14,518 bases of DNA, from assembly GCA_031430875.1 (NCBI GenBank), contig JANPCI010000369.1, forward strand, positions 1 through 14,518, read 5' to 3'. This stretch comes from Sva-07 sp031430875 (GTDB lineage Bacteria > Actinomycetota > Acidimicrobiia > Acidimicrobiales > Ilumatobacteraceae). Below, piece by piece: positions 1-7,837 of the stretch; the first letter of the stretch is position 1, and each line of letters starts with the position of its first letter. A model generated the notes under the pieces. That model was not told the origin of the DNA, did not search any database, and saw nothing but the letters and a program-made list of their open reading frames with translations. Made by a program: the position numbers and the translations under genes.

Positions 1-1
1 G

Positions 2-862
2 GTGCGGCGGAACATCGGGGTGGTGCCCGAGTTGCTCGGCTGGGACCCCGATCGGATTGCCGCACGCTGCGACGAACTCGCCGAACTCGTCGGGCTCGAG
101 CGGGACCTCCTCGATCGGTATCCGGCGGCGCTCTCAGGTGGCCAGCAGCAGCGCGCCGGCGTGGCGCGAGCGCTTGCGGCCGATCCTCCGATTCTGCTGA
201 TGGACGAGCCCTACAGCGCCGTGGATCCAATCGTTCGCGCCCGGCTCCAAGACGATCTGCTGGCGTTGCAAGCCACCGTGCACAAGACCATCGTCATCGT
301 GACCCATGACATCGACGAGGCGATCAAGCTCGCCGATCGAGTGGCAATCATGAACGTTGGCGGCCATCTGGAACAGTTCGCCACTCCCGACGAGCTGCTC
401 GACTCGCCGGCCAACGAGTTCGTTGCGTCATTCCTCGGACGCGAGCGAGGCCTACGCAGGCTGGCGCTGCGGACGGTTGCCGACGTCACCCCGATCGTCG
501 GGCCTGCGGTGTCGCCCGCGGCGGCACCGTCCGTTGCCATCGGTGTGATGGAGCAGTTCGGCACGACGTGGGTGGCCGTCGTCGAGGCCGAGACGCTGCA
601 CGGCTGGCTGAGTCGGGGGGCCGTCGAGGCTGCCCTTGATGGTGACGGGGGTGACGGCGGTGCGCTCGGGTCCACGGTCGGCGAACTGCCCATGCGCCCG
701 TTCGGTTCACGTGTGTCGCCGACGACCCCGCTGCGCGAGGCGCTCGATGTGATCGTCAACGCCCGTTCCCGAATGGCGGCGGTCATCGACAGCGACGGCG
801 AGCACGACCGCTATCTGGGGATGATCACGATCGACGAGGTGGCCGGAGGTCTCGAGTCGTGA
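2..862 (+). CDS. OpuCA/ProV-type ABC transporter ATP-binding protein with CBS-like C-terminus (5' partial)
   Basis: This is the ATPase subunit of a glycine betaine/carnitine/choline-type importer; it hydrolyses ATP at the cytoplasmic face to drive uptake. The visible 286 residues begin after the Walker A and Q-loop, which lie upstream of the window. The first residues match the middle of OpuCA proteins (NIGVVPELLGWD), so the GTG at position 2 is an internal Val codon, not a start. Visible motifs, numbered from base 2, are the ABC signature LSGGQQQR at 44-51, Walker B ILLMDEP at 64-70 with catalytic Glu69, D-loop SAVD at 72-75 and switch His102. Residues about 160-286 resemble the degenerate CBS pair of OpuCA, which in characterised homologues senses ionic strength or nucleotides. 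The TGA overlaps the next start as GTGA (859-862), so translation is probably coupled. The transporter class is secure; the substrate is not. Confidence 0.93.
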   Translation: MRRNIGVVPELLGWDPDRIAARCDELAELVGLERDLLDRYPAALSGGQQQRAGVARALAADPPILLMDEPYSAVDPIVRARLQDDLLALQATVHKTIVIVTHDIDEAIKLADRVAIMNVGGHLEQFATPDELLDSPANEFVASFLGRERGLRRLALRTVADVTPIVGPAVSPAAAPSVAIGVMEQFGTTWVAVVEAETLHGWLSRGAVEAALDGDGGDGGALGSTVGELPMRPFGSRVSPTTPLREALDVIVNARSRMAAVIDSDGEHDRYLGMITIDEVAGGLES

Positions 863-1518
863 TCGCCGACGAACGGCGCTCGCTGATCTGGTGGGCCTGG
901 GTCGGCGATCACCTCGACGAGATCTGGCAGCGCACGGTCGAACACGTGCAGATCGCGCTCATCGCCATCGTCGTCGGAAGCCTGCTCTCGTTCGTGCTGT
1001 CCGTGGTCGCCGTGCGGATCCGATGGACGTTCAAGCCGATCACGCGGGTCGGCTCGATTCTCTACACCATCCCGAGCCTTGCGCTGTTCGGGCTGCTGGT
1101 CCCATTCACCGGATTGGGTCTGTTGACCGCCGAGATCGCCCTCGTCAGCTACACCATCTTCATCTTGGTGTCGAACACCGTGGCCGGACTCGACGCAGTA
1201 CCGGCGCCGGTGAAGGAAGCGGCCGATGCAATGGGGTACACGTGGTGGCGCCGGCTCATCGCCGTCGAGTTTCCCCTGGCGCTGCCCGCCGTGGTTGCAG
1301 GTCTGCGAATCGCGTCGGTGACCGTGATCGGTCTGGTCACGATCGCAGCATTCATCGGCAACGGTGGGTACGGCGCGCTGATCAACGACGGCCTGCAGCG
1401 GAGCTTTCCGACCCCCATCGTCATCGGTTCGGTGCTGTCGGTGGCATTCGCACTCCTGGTCGATGGCCTGCTGGCGTTCGCGCTGTGGGCGCTCACCCCG
1501 TGGCGGCGACGGTTGTGA
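859..1518 (+). CDS. OpuCB/ProW-type ABC transporter permease 1
   Basis: A 219-residue inner-membrane permease of the quaternary-amine uptake family. Hydrophobic segments lie at roughly residues 30-53, 64-85, 90-110, 142-165 and 188-212, which is the usual 5-6 helix BPD_transp_1 layout. The EAA loop that docks on the ATPase is clear at about 120-143 (EAADAMGYTWWRRLIAVEFP), and IPSLALFG near 71-78 is typical of OpuCB/YehW proteins. The GTG start is fixed by the GTGA overlap with the upstream ATPase gene, and the stop overlaps the next gene in the same way. The two permeases probably form a heterodimeric channel. Family membership is seen directly; substrate choice among choline, betaine, carnitine or ergothioneine is undetermined. 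Confidence 0.94.
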   Translation: MIADERRSLIWWAWVGDHLDEIWQRTVEHVQIALIAIVVGSLLSFVLSVVAVRIRWTFKPITRVGSILYTIPSLALFGLLVPFTGLGLLTAEIALVSYTIFILVSNTVAGLDAVPAPVKEAADAMGYTWWRRLIAVEFPLALPAVVAGLRIASVTVIGLVTIAAFIGNGGYGALINDGLQRSFPTPIVIGSVLSVAFALLVDGLLAFALWALTPWRRRL

Positions 1519-2192
1519 ACACGATCAGTGGGGCCATCGACTTCCTGTTGACGCCCGAGAACTGGACGGGGCCCCGTGGAATTCTCGCTCGAACCCAGGC
1601 ACAGATCTGGATCTCCGTCGTTTCGATGGCGATGTCTGCAGCAATCGCGATACCCGCAGCGGTCTGGCTCGCTCACCGGCGTCGCGTCCCGAACCTCTCG
1701 GTGGCGATGGTCAACCTCGGTCGGGCGATCCCGTCGTTCGCCATCATCGTGCTCATCTTTCCGTTCAGTATCCGCTTCGGCTTCGGACTCGGCTTCTGGC
1801 CGACGTGCGTCGCCCTCGTCATCATCGGCGTCCCGCCGATGTTCACCAATGCCTACAGCGGTGTCGCGAGTACGCCGCGCGACATGGTCGAGGCCGCGTC
1901 CGGCATCGGGATGACCGACCACCAGGTGCTGCGTAAGGTGGAGCTCCCTGTTGCGCTTCCGCTCCTCATCACCGGTGTACGGATCGCCGCGGTCACGATC
2001 GTGGCGACGGCCACCCTCGGCGCCATCGTCGGCTACGACTGTCTGGGCACGTACATCGTGTCCGGGCTGCGTCGAGGTGAGAGCGGCAGACCGGAGGTGC
2101 TGGTCGGCGCCGTGCTCGTGGCGTTGCTGGCCCTCTCCGTGGATCTGATCCTCGACCGCGTCGAGCGTCGCATGACGCCCTGGAATACTTAA
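1515..2192 (+). CDS. OpuCD/YehY-type ABC transporter permease 2
   Basis: The second permease of the importer, 225 residues from GTG 1515. The frame stays open upstream as far as 891, but that stretch is Arg/His-rich and overlaps permease 1, so it is a shadow. GTG 1515 gives a GTGA overlap (1515-1518) and makes the protein start like its homologues (MNTISGAIDFLLTPENW). Hydrophobic segments fall at about 31-52, 64-83, 94-112, 146-172 and 195-213. The EAA loop is at about 126-149 (EAASGIGMTDHQVLRKVELP). A conserved LGRAIPSFAI near 68-77 parallels the IPSLALFG of permease 1. It ends with TAA. A 53-bp gap to the binding-protein gene is the only non-overlapping junction of the operon unless the small ORF at 2214 is real. 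Confidence 0.93.
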   Translation: MNTISGAIDFLLTPENWTGPRGILARTQAQIWISVVSMAMSAAIAIPAAVWLAHRRRVPNLSVAMVNLGRAIPSFAIIVLIFPFSIRFGFGLGFWPTCVALVIIGVPPMFTNAYSGVASTPRDMVEAASGIGMTDHQVLRKVELPVALPLLITGVRIAAVTIVATATLGAIVGYDCLGTYIVSGLRRGESGRPEVLVGAVLVALLALSVDLILDRVERRMTPWNT

Positions 2193-2213
2193 CTACTGTC
2201 GGAGGTTCTCCAC

Positions 2214-2249
2214 GTGTCCTGCTGCACCCCTGAATCGAGGCCCCGATGA
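2214..2249 (+). CDS. Possible 11-codon leader peptide MSCCTPESRPR
   Basis: Between permease 2 and the binding-protein gene, a GTG at 2214 follows GGAGG (2201-2205) with 8 nt spacing, and opens 11 codons with adjacent TGC TGC (Cys-Cys). Its TGA at 2247-2249 overlaps the next ATG as ATGA, matching the 4-bp overlaps at the other two operon junctions. GGAG and CTCC (2201-2204/2208-2211) can pair across 3 nt and partly hide its ribosome binding site. Cys-rich leader peptides that control coupled downstream genes are known in mycobacteria. Whether this one is translated is inference; an ORF this short can occur by chance. Confidence 0.35.
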   Translation: MSCCTPESRPR

Positions 2250-3221
2250 CCATTCGACGAATTCCCCTTCTTGCCGCTGCCGCGCTCGTACTGGCGGTGC
2301 CGCTGGCGGCGTGTGGCAGCGACGACAGTTCGAGTGAGGCGACCACCGCAGCGGCCGGTGCCACCACAGCGGAGGCAACGGGCTCCGAGGCAACGGGCAG
2401 CGTGCCTGACGGCCCCACGATCAGCATCGGCGCTCAGGACTTCGGAGAGAGCGCCATCCTTGCCGAAATCTACGGCCAGGCGCTCGAAGCCGCCGGGTAT
2501 CCGGTGTCGCAAGAGGCGCTCGGGGGATTTCGCGACCTCGTCTTCGCGGCGTTCGAATCGGGCGACATCAACCTGACACCCGAGTACGCCGCTTCGGCGC
2601 TCGAATTCCTCAACGACTTCGCCGGCGAGGCGACCAGCGACCCGGCAGCCACCGTCGCTCTCTTGCAGACACAGCTCGAGTCGCGGGGCCTGGTGGCCTT
2701 CGAGCCGTCACCTGCCGTCGACTCCAACTCATTCGTCGTCACTGCCGAAACCGCAGAGCGGCTCGGCCTCGAGAACGTGAGCGATCTCACCGCCGACCTG
2801 CGCCTCGGAGGACCGGCGGACTGCCCCGACAACGCGTCGTGCTTGCCGGGTCTGTTGTCGACCTACGATCTCGACCTGTCCGAGAACTTCACCCCGCTCG
2901 ACGGTGGTGGCCCGCTGACCGTGGCTGCACTCGACGGCGGTGAGATCGATGTCGCGATCCTTTTCTCCACCGACGGCACCATCGCCGACAAGGGCTGGGT
3001 GGTGTTGAAGGACGACAAGGGCTTGATCAATGCCGACAACATCGTTCCGATCGGATCACAGGAGCTGGTCGACACCTATGGCGACGCATTGGCGACGCTG
3101 ATCAACAAGATCAGTGCCAGCCTGGACACCGCGGAGCTCACCGAGCTGAACCGCCGCGTCGGGATCGAGCTCGAGGATGCTGACGCCGTGGCGCTCTCGT
3201 GGCTCCAAGCGGAGGGTCTGG

Positions 3222-3229
<8 letters not shown>
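2246..3229 (+). CDS. OpuAC/OpuCC-family substrate-binding lipoprotein
   Basis: The extracellular solute-binding subunit of the importer, 327 residues. A lipoprotein signal peptide (MTIRRIPLL followed by a hydrophobic run) ends in the lipobox LAAC with Cys23 as the lipidation site. A low-complexity Ala/Thr/Ser/Glu tether (24-56, with ATGSEATGS) follows. The mature domain begins at about 57 and shows OpuAC landmarks: GAQDFGESAILAEIYGQ, DINLTPEYAASAL at 107-119, LPGL at 200-203 and DVAILFSTDGTI at 235-246. Cys193 and Cys199 sit six apart and could form a disulfide. GAGG at 2237-2240 lies 5 nt before ATG 2246, supporting this start. The aromatic cage that would reveal a quaternary-amine ligand cannot be judged without a structure alignment. 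The last 8 bp overlap the convergent deacetylase gene. Confidence 0.92.
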
Positions 3230-4271
<1,042 letters not shown>

Positions 4272-4285
4272 CGCGAAACCTCAAC

Positions 4286-4918
4286 TCAGTGAACGACGCC
4301 GGCTCGGCGCAGCGCGTCGGTGCGGTGCGGCTCGACCAACACCGCCGCCAGGGCCAGCTCGAGGCCCAGCACAGCGTTCGCCCGGTACGCATCCCAGTCG
4401 ATCGTGCCCTGCGCCCATCGCTCCAGGCCACGGATCCATTGAACGAACACGTGACGAGCGAGCCGGTCGGTGTCGCACTCGACGTAGAACAGGCCGGCGG
4501 CCCGAGCCTTGGCGAGATCAACCTCGATCGACCCGATGATGCGGTCGCCGACAGCTCCCATACGTTGCGAGCCGGGGCTGGTTCCGAGCGTTGCAAGCAC
4601 GGGCCGCCACACGTGGTCGGCCGATCCAATCGTGTCGTCGAGTGCCCGGAGCAACACCCGAGTGCCATCGATCGGCGGTGAGGCCGGCTGCTCGTCGAGA
4701 GCCAGTTCGAGCTCGTCGAGGCCACTGCTGACGAAGGCGACGAGCACACCGTTGCGATCGGTGAACTGGTTGTACAGCGTCGCCACCGCGACGTTTGCCC
4801 GTTCGGCCAGCTTGCGCATGGTGAGCCCATCGAGTCCATCGGAGGCAATGATGTCGCCCACGGCCGCCAGGATCTCCGAGCGCGTCCGCCGCTGTCGGGT
4901 CTCCCAGCCGTGACTCAT
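4286..4918 (-). CDS. TetR/AcrR-family transcriptional regulator
   Basis: A 210-residue one-component repressor. The N-terminal DNA-binding domain is standard: helix 1 at about 10-26 (RTRSEILAAVGDIIASDG) and the helix-turn-helix at 32-52 (LTMRKLAERANVAVATLYNQF). The C-terminal part (about 60-205) is a helical ligand-binding and dimer domain of no recognised subclass. The gene heads a two-gene unit with the deacetylase and diverges from the LLM oxidoreductase gene over 100 bp. An imperfect dyad 12 bp upstream of its ATG (4931-4948) is a plausible self-operator. No good Shine-Dalgarno is seen before the ATG, so the transcript may be leaderless or the initiation weak. Likely targets are itself, the deacetylase and the LLM gene, by position only. 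Confidence 0.92.
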   Translation of the reverse strand: MSHGWETRQRRTRSEILAAVGDIIASDGLDGLTMRKLAERANVAVATLYNQFTDRNGVLVAFVSSGLDELELALDEQPASPPIDGTRVLLRALDDTIGSADHVWRPVLATLGTSPGSQRMGAVGDRIIGSIEVDLAKARAAGLFYVECDTDRLARHVFVQWIRGLERWAQGTIDWDAYRANAVLGLELALAAVLVEPHRTDALRRAGVVH

Positions 4919-4930
4919 GGTGCCGCAGAG

Positions 4931-4948
4931 CTTATGAGATGCCGTAAG
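4931..4948. promoter_or_regulatory. Imperfect dyad, candidate TetR operator
   Basis: CTTATGAGATGCCGTAAG reads CTTA-N10-TAAG with 12 of 18 positions symmetric. It lies in the divergent gap, 12 bp before the TetR start, where an autoregulatory operator is expected. The 7-mer ATCTCAT occurs in it on the - strand and again on the + strand over the LLM -10 box (5006-5012), which could allow one regulator to act on both promoters. Binding is inference. Confidence 0.45.
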
Positions 4949-4983
4949 ACGCTCGCTGCATCAGCCGGATCCTCGCGCCGAGC

Positions 4984-5012
4984 TTGACATCGCAACGCCC
5001 GGGTGATCTCAT
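4984..5012 (+). promoter_or_regulatory. Promoter of the LLM gene, probably leaderless
   Basis: A consensus -35 TTGACA (4984-4989) is followed after 17 nt by TCTCAT (5007-5012), which has a TG extension one base before it (5004-5005). Transcription would start 6-7 nt later, at about 5018-5019, which is the A of the ATG. No Shine-Dalgarno is present, in keeping with a leaderless mRNA. Confidence 0.6.
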
Positions 5013-5018
5013 CCGTCC

Positions 5019-5996
5019 ATGACCCGTCTCGGCTACCAGATCCCCAACTTCACGTACCCGGGCGTCGGCCCGGCCGAACTGTTCGACGTCGTTGCCGCCC
5101 AGGCGAGAGACGCCGACACGTCGGGATTCGACACCGTGCTGGTGATGGATCACTTCTTCCAGTTGCCGATGCTGGGAACGCCCGACCAGTACATGCTCGA
5201 GTGCTACGCGCTGCTCTCGGCGCTGGCTCGCGAGACGTCGACGGTGCGATTGAGTGCGCTCGTGACAGGCAACACCTACCGCAACCCGGCCGTGCTCGCG
5301 AAGACGGTCACGACACTCGACATCGTGTCGAATGGCCGGGCGCAGCTCGGCATCGGGGCGGGCTGGTTCGAACTCGAACACGACGCCTTCGGGATCGAGT
5401 TCGGAACGTTCACCGACCGCTTCGAGAAGCTCGAGGAGGCGTTGCAGATCATCATCCCGATGCTGCGTGGAGAGCGGCCGTCGCTCGACGGCGCGCGGTA
5501 CACAGCCAGAGACGCGATGAACGAACCGCCGGCGGTGTCGCGGATCCCCGTGATGATCGGTGGCGGCGGCGAGCGAAAGACGCTCCGGATGGTGGCCCAG
5601 TACGCCGACGAGTCGAACATCATCTGCGCACCCGACGATGTGCAACGCAAGCTCGACGCCCTCGACGGCCATTGCGCAACGCTCGGTCGCGATCGTTCCG
5701 AGATCACCGTGTCGTGGCAGAAGACGGCCTGCATTGCACCGACCGCCGATGAGGCCAAGGCTGACCTTGTCGCCTACTTCGGTCTGCGGGGTCTCGACCT
5801 GGCTTCGATGTCCGACGACGAGCAGGCGGTGTGGCTCGGCAACTTCATCTGGGGCGATCCCGACACGGTCGGCGAACAGTTCGCCGCGATGCTTCAGCCC
5901 GGCATCGACGGCTTCACCATCAACATGCCCGCCAACGGCCACGTCGAAGGCCGAGTGGCCCTCCTCGGCCAGACCCTCGCCCCCCTCATCTCCTGA
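5019..5996 (+). CDS. LLM-class (luciferase-like) F420-dependent oxidoreductase
   Basis: A 325-residue TIM-barrel enzyme of the bacterial luciferase-like superfamily, probably using coenzyme F420 (flavin cannot be excluded). Family landmarks are GYQIPNFTYPG at the N-terminus, VMDHFFQLP at 42-50, the NTYRNPAVLAKTVTTLD segment around 85-101, GRAQLGIGAGWFELEH at 106-121 and IPVMIGGGGERKTLRM in the second half. This set fits the subgroup annotated in actinobacteria as probable F420-dependent oxidoreductase. Length is normal and there is no signal peptide. The ATG is supported by promoter spacing rather than by a ribosome binding site. The gene diverges from a TetR gene that may control it. Substrate unknown. 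Confidence 0.9.
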   Translation: MTRLGYQIPNFTYPGVGPAELFDVVAAQARDADTSGFDTVLVMDHFFQLPMLGTPDQYMLECYALLSALARETSTVRLSALVTGNTYRNPAVLAKTVTTLDIVSNGRAQLGIGAGWFELEHDAFGIEFGTFTDRFEKLEEALQIIIPMLRGERPSLDGARYTARDAMNEPPAVSRIPVMIGGGGERKTLRMVAQYADESNIICAPDDVQRKLDALDGHCATLGRDRSEITVSWQKTACIAPTADEAKADLVAYFGLRGLDLASMSDDEQAVWLGNFIWGDPDTVGEQFAAMLQPGIDGFTINMPANGHVEGRVALLGQTLAPLIS

Positions 5997-5998
5997 GT

Positions 5999-6029
5999 GT
6001 TACATCTGGGGTCTGACCCCAGATGTAAC
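5999..6029. terminator. Perfect 31-bp palindrome between convergent genes; bidirectional terminator or REP-like element
   Basis: Arms GTTACATCTGGGGT (5999-6012) and ACCCCAGATGTAAC (6016-6029) are perfect 14-bp complements around a CTG loop. The hairpin begins 2 nt after the LLM stop and ends 2 nt before the stop of the convergent acyl ligase gene, so it could end transcripts from both sides. Neither side has a U-tract, so it is not a textbook intrinsic terminator. A GGGGTCTGACCCC core in intergenic space also suits a dispersed REP-type palindrome. Confidence 0.6.
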
Positions 6030-6031
6030 TG

Positions 6032-7744
6032 TCAGTCGACGAGGGCGAGTTCATCGTTGAGATACTCGTCGCGGCATTTGGCGCGCTGGAGCTTGCCGCT
6101 GGATGTCTTGGGCAGGGTTCCGGGTGTCACCAGCATCACGTCGCGCGGTGGCAGGCCACACACTTCGAGGGTCCGATGGTGGATCCGTTCGCGAATTTCG
6201 CTGAGATCACCTGAGGTATCACTCACCCGCACCTCGGCGACCACCACCACGCTCTCCTTGCCCTTGTAGCCCTCCATACCGAAGGCGATCACATTGCCGG
6301 CGCGCACACCGTCGAGCGGACCGACGGAGCGTTCGATGTCCTCCGGAAAGACGTTGCGACCACCGACGATGATGACGTCCTTGATGCGGCCGCACAGCAC
6401 GAGCTCACCGTCGAGGATGTAGGCGAGATCGCCGGTGCACAGCCAGCCGTCGCGGAAGAGCGCGGCCGTGGCGTCGGGCCGCTTGTAGTAGCCGGGGGTG
6501 ACCGACGTGCCGCGCAACAGCAGTTCGCCGACGTGCCGCTCAGGCAGCTCCTCGAACGACTCGGGGTGCACCACCTTCATCTCCAACCCCGGCACCGGTT
6601 TGCCAAGCAGCGGCAACTGTCGGGCTGTGAGCCCGAGCTCGTCGGGATCGGTGACCTCGACCGGTTTCGCCACCCGCTGCGTTTCGAGCACCACCCGATC
6701 CACCGTGTCGGTCACGAGCCCTCGGTATCGCGGCGGGAAGGTGCCGGCAATGGCGACCTCGGCCATCCCGAACGCCGGGAACATGCCACCCGGCGTGAAC
6801 CCGAACCGGCCCGCTTCGGCCACGAACGCGTTCACCGCATTCGGATCGACCGGCTCCGCTCCCGACAGCGCGACGGTCAGCCTCGACAGGTCGAGGTCCT
6901 TCATGCGCTTGAGCGCGCGGGTGGCAAGCACCCATGAGAAGTTCGGGCCGGCAGTCGCTGTGGCCCGATAGTCCGAAAGCCACTGCATCCAGTTGCCGGG
7001 ATGCGCAAGGAAGTCCTGCGGCGCCGCCTGCACGAGGTCGATCCCCTTGGTCATGGGGAGTGCGAGAAACCCGACGAGGCCCATGTCGTGATACAGCGGG
7101 AGCCACGACACCATCAGATCGTCGGCCCCCACCTCGGCGGCCGCTTCGACGGCATCGATGTTCGCACTGAGGACCCGGTCGGGGATCAACACGCCCTTGG
7201 GCTCGCTCGTCGAGCCGCTCGTGTACTGCAAGATCACGAGCCGTTCGGGATCGTGCGGCGGGATCTCCAACGAATCGCCCGACGGCACGTTCGGCGAACC
7301 AGGCATCACACTCTTCATCGCCATGATCGGCGGATCGCCGTCCTCGGCCACGTAGAAGTCGGCGAGCAGATCGTCGATCAGCAGGAGCTTGGCGTCGCCG
7401 TGACGGATTCGACCCCGGGTGCTGTCGATGAACACGTCGAGCGAACCCATCCGCATCGGCAGGGGCAGAACCATCGAGGCGAGCCCCGCCATCCAGCATC
7501 CACGAATGATGGTGATCAACTCACGGCTCGTCGGCCCGAGAATGGCCACGTGATCGCCTGGCACGAGGCCGCGCGCCTGGAGCGCCGCTCCAACCGCACG
7601 GGCGTCGTCGTGGATCTCTCTCCAGCTGGCCCGCACCGGGCCATCGGCGGTCACCATCGACGCTCCGACGAACGTCACTCCGGTACCGGAATCGGCCGCC
7701 CGCTCCAGCCGTTCGATGGTCGACAAGTGTTCGGTGTCGCTCAT
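6032..7744 (-). CDS. Fatty-acyl-AMP ligase-like adenylate-forming enzyme
   Basis: A 570-residue ANL-superfamily enzyme that activates a carboxylic acid, probably a fatty acid, as its acyl-AMP. Motifs from ATG 7744 are the P-loop YTSGSTSEPKG at 174-184, WLPLYHDMGL at 214-223 (typical of FAALs such as mycobacterial FadD proteins rather than of acyl-CoA synthetases), FGMAE at 325-329, TGD at 437-439, GRIKDVIIVGGRNVFPEDIE at 452-471, and the catalytic Lys551 in PKTSSGKLQR. The frame extends 14 codons further upstream, but the homologous-looking start MSDTEHLSTIERL and a TACTGT box ending 7 nt before it favour 7744. No PKS, ACP or NRPS gene is next to it, so the acyl acceptor is unknown. It could alternatively make acyl-CoA. 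Confidence 0.85.
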   Translation of the reverse strand: MSDTEHLSTIERLERAADSGTGVTFVGASMVTADGPVRASWREIHDDARAVGAALQARGLVPGDHVAILGPTSRELITIIRGCWMAGLASMVLPLPMRMGSLDVFIDSTRGRIRHGDAKLLLIDDLLADFYVAEDGDPPIMAMKSVMPGSPNVPSGDSLEIPPHDPERLVILQYTSGSTSEPKGVLIPDRVLSANIDAVEAAAEVGADDLMVSWLPLYHDMGLVGFLALPMTKGIDLVQAAPQDFLAHPGNWMQWLSDYRATATAGPNFSWVLATRALKRMKDLDLSRLTVALSGAEPVDPNAVNAFVAEAGRFGFTPGGMFPAFGMAEVAIAGTFPPRYRGLVTDTVDRVVLETQRVAKPVEVTDPDELGLTARQLPLLGKPVPGLEMKVVHPESFEELPERHVGELLLRGTSVTPGYYKRPDATAALFRDGWLCTGDLAYILDGELVLCGRIKDVIIVGGRNVFPEDIERSVGPLDGVRAGNVIAFGMEGYKGKESVVVVAEVRVSDTSGDLSEIRERIHHRTLEVCGLPPRDVMLVTPGTLPKTSSGKLQRAKCRDEYLNDELALVD

Positions 7745-7751
7745 GTGGGAA

Positions 7752-7757
7752 ACAGTA
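7752..7757 (-). promoter_or_regulatory. Candidate -10 box of the acyl ligase gene (leaderless)
   Basis: On the - strand TACTGT fits the actinobacterial TANNNT -10 box and ends 7 nt before ATG 7744, which puts the mRNA start on or next to the start codon. No Shine-Dalgarno is visible in this stretch. No convincing -35 box is seen. Confidence 0.4.
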
Positions 7758-7824
7758 GCCCGCGACGTCCGAACCAGCCCTGGCACAGCGGCGATGAACG
7801 CGTCGGCATCGCGGCGTCCTGTGC

Positions 7825-7830
7825 CAAGCT
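7825..7830 (+). promoter_or_regulatory. Weak candidate -10 box of nagA
   Basis: CAAGCT departs from TANNNT at its first base. It ends 7 nt before ATG 7838, and its context TGTGCCAAGCT resembles TGTGCCTAGGCT in front of leuS. This similarity is why I favour 7838 over ATG 7832, two codons upstream. Confidence 0.3.
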
Positions 7831-7837
7831 CATGGCG

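Noticed and set aside
891..1514. Upstream in-frame extension of permease 2
   Set aside because: It lies inside permease 1 in another frame, is Arg/His-rich and hydrophilic, and the GTGA overlap at 1515 gives the normal family start.
4932..5942. 336-codon open frame antisense to the LLM gene
   Set aside because: The sense strand has clear LLM motifs throughout; the antisense product is His/Arg/Val-rich with no recognisable domain.
7001..7831. Upstream in-frame extension of nagA
   Set aside because: It is antisense to the acyl ligase gene and the divergent promoter gap, with shadow composition; NagA homology starts near 7838.
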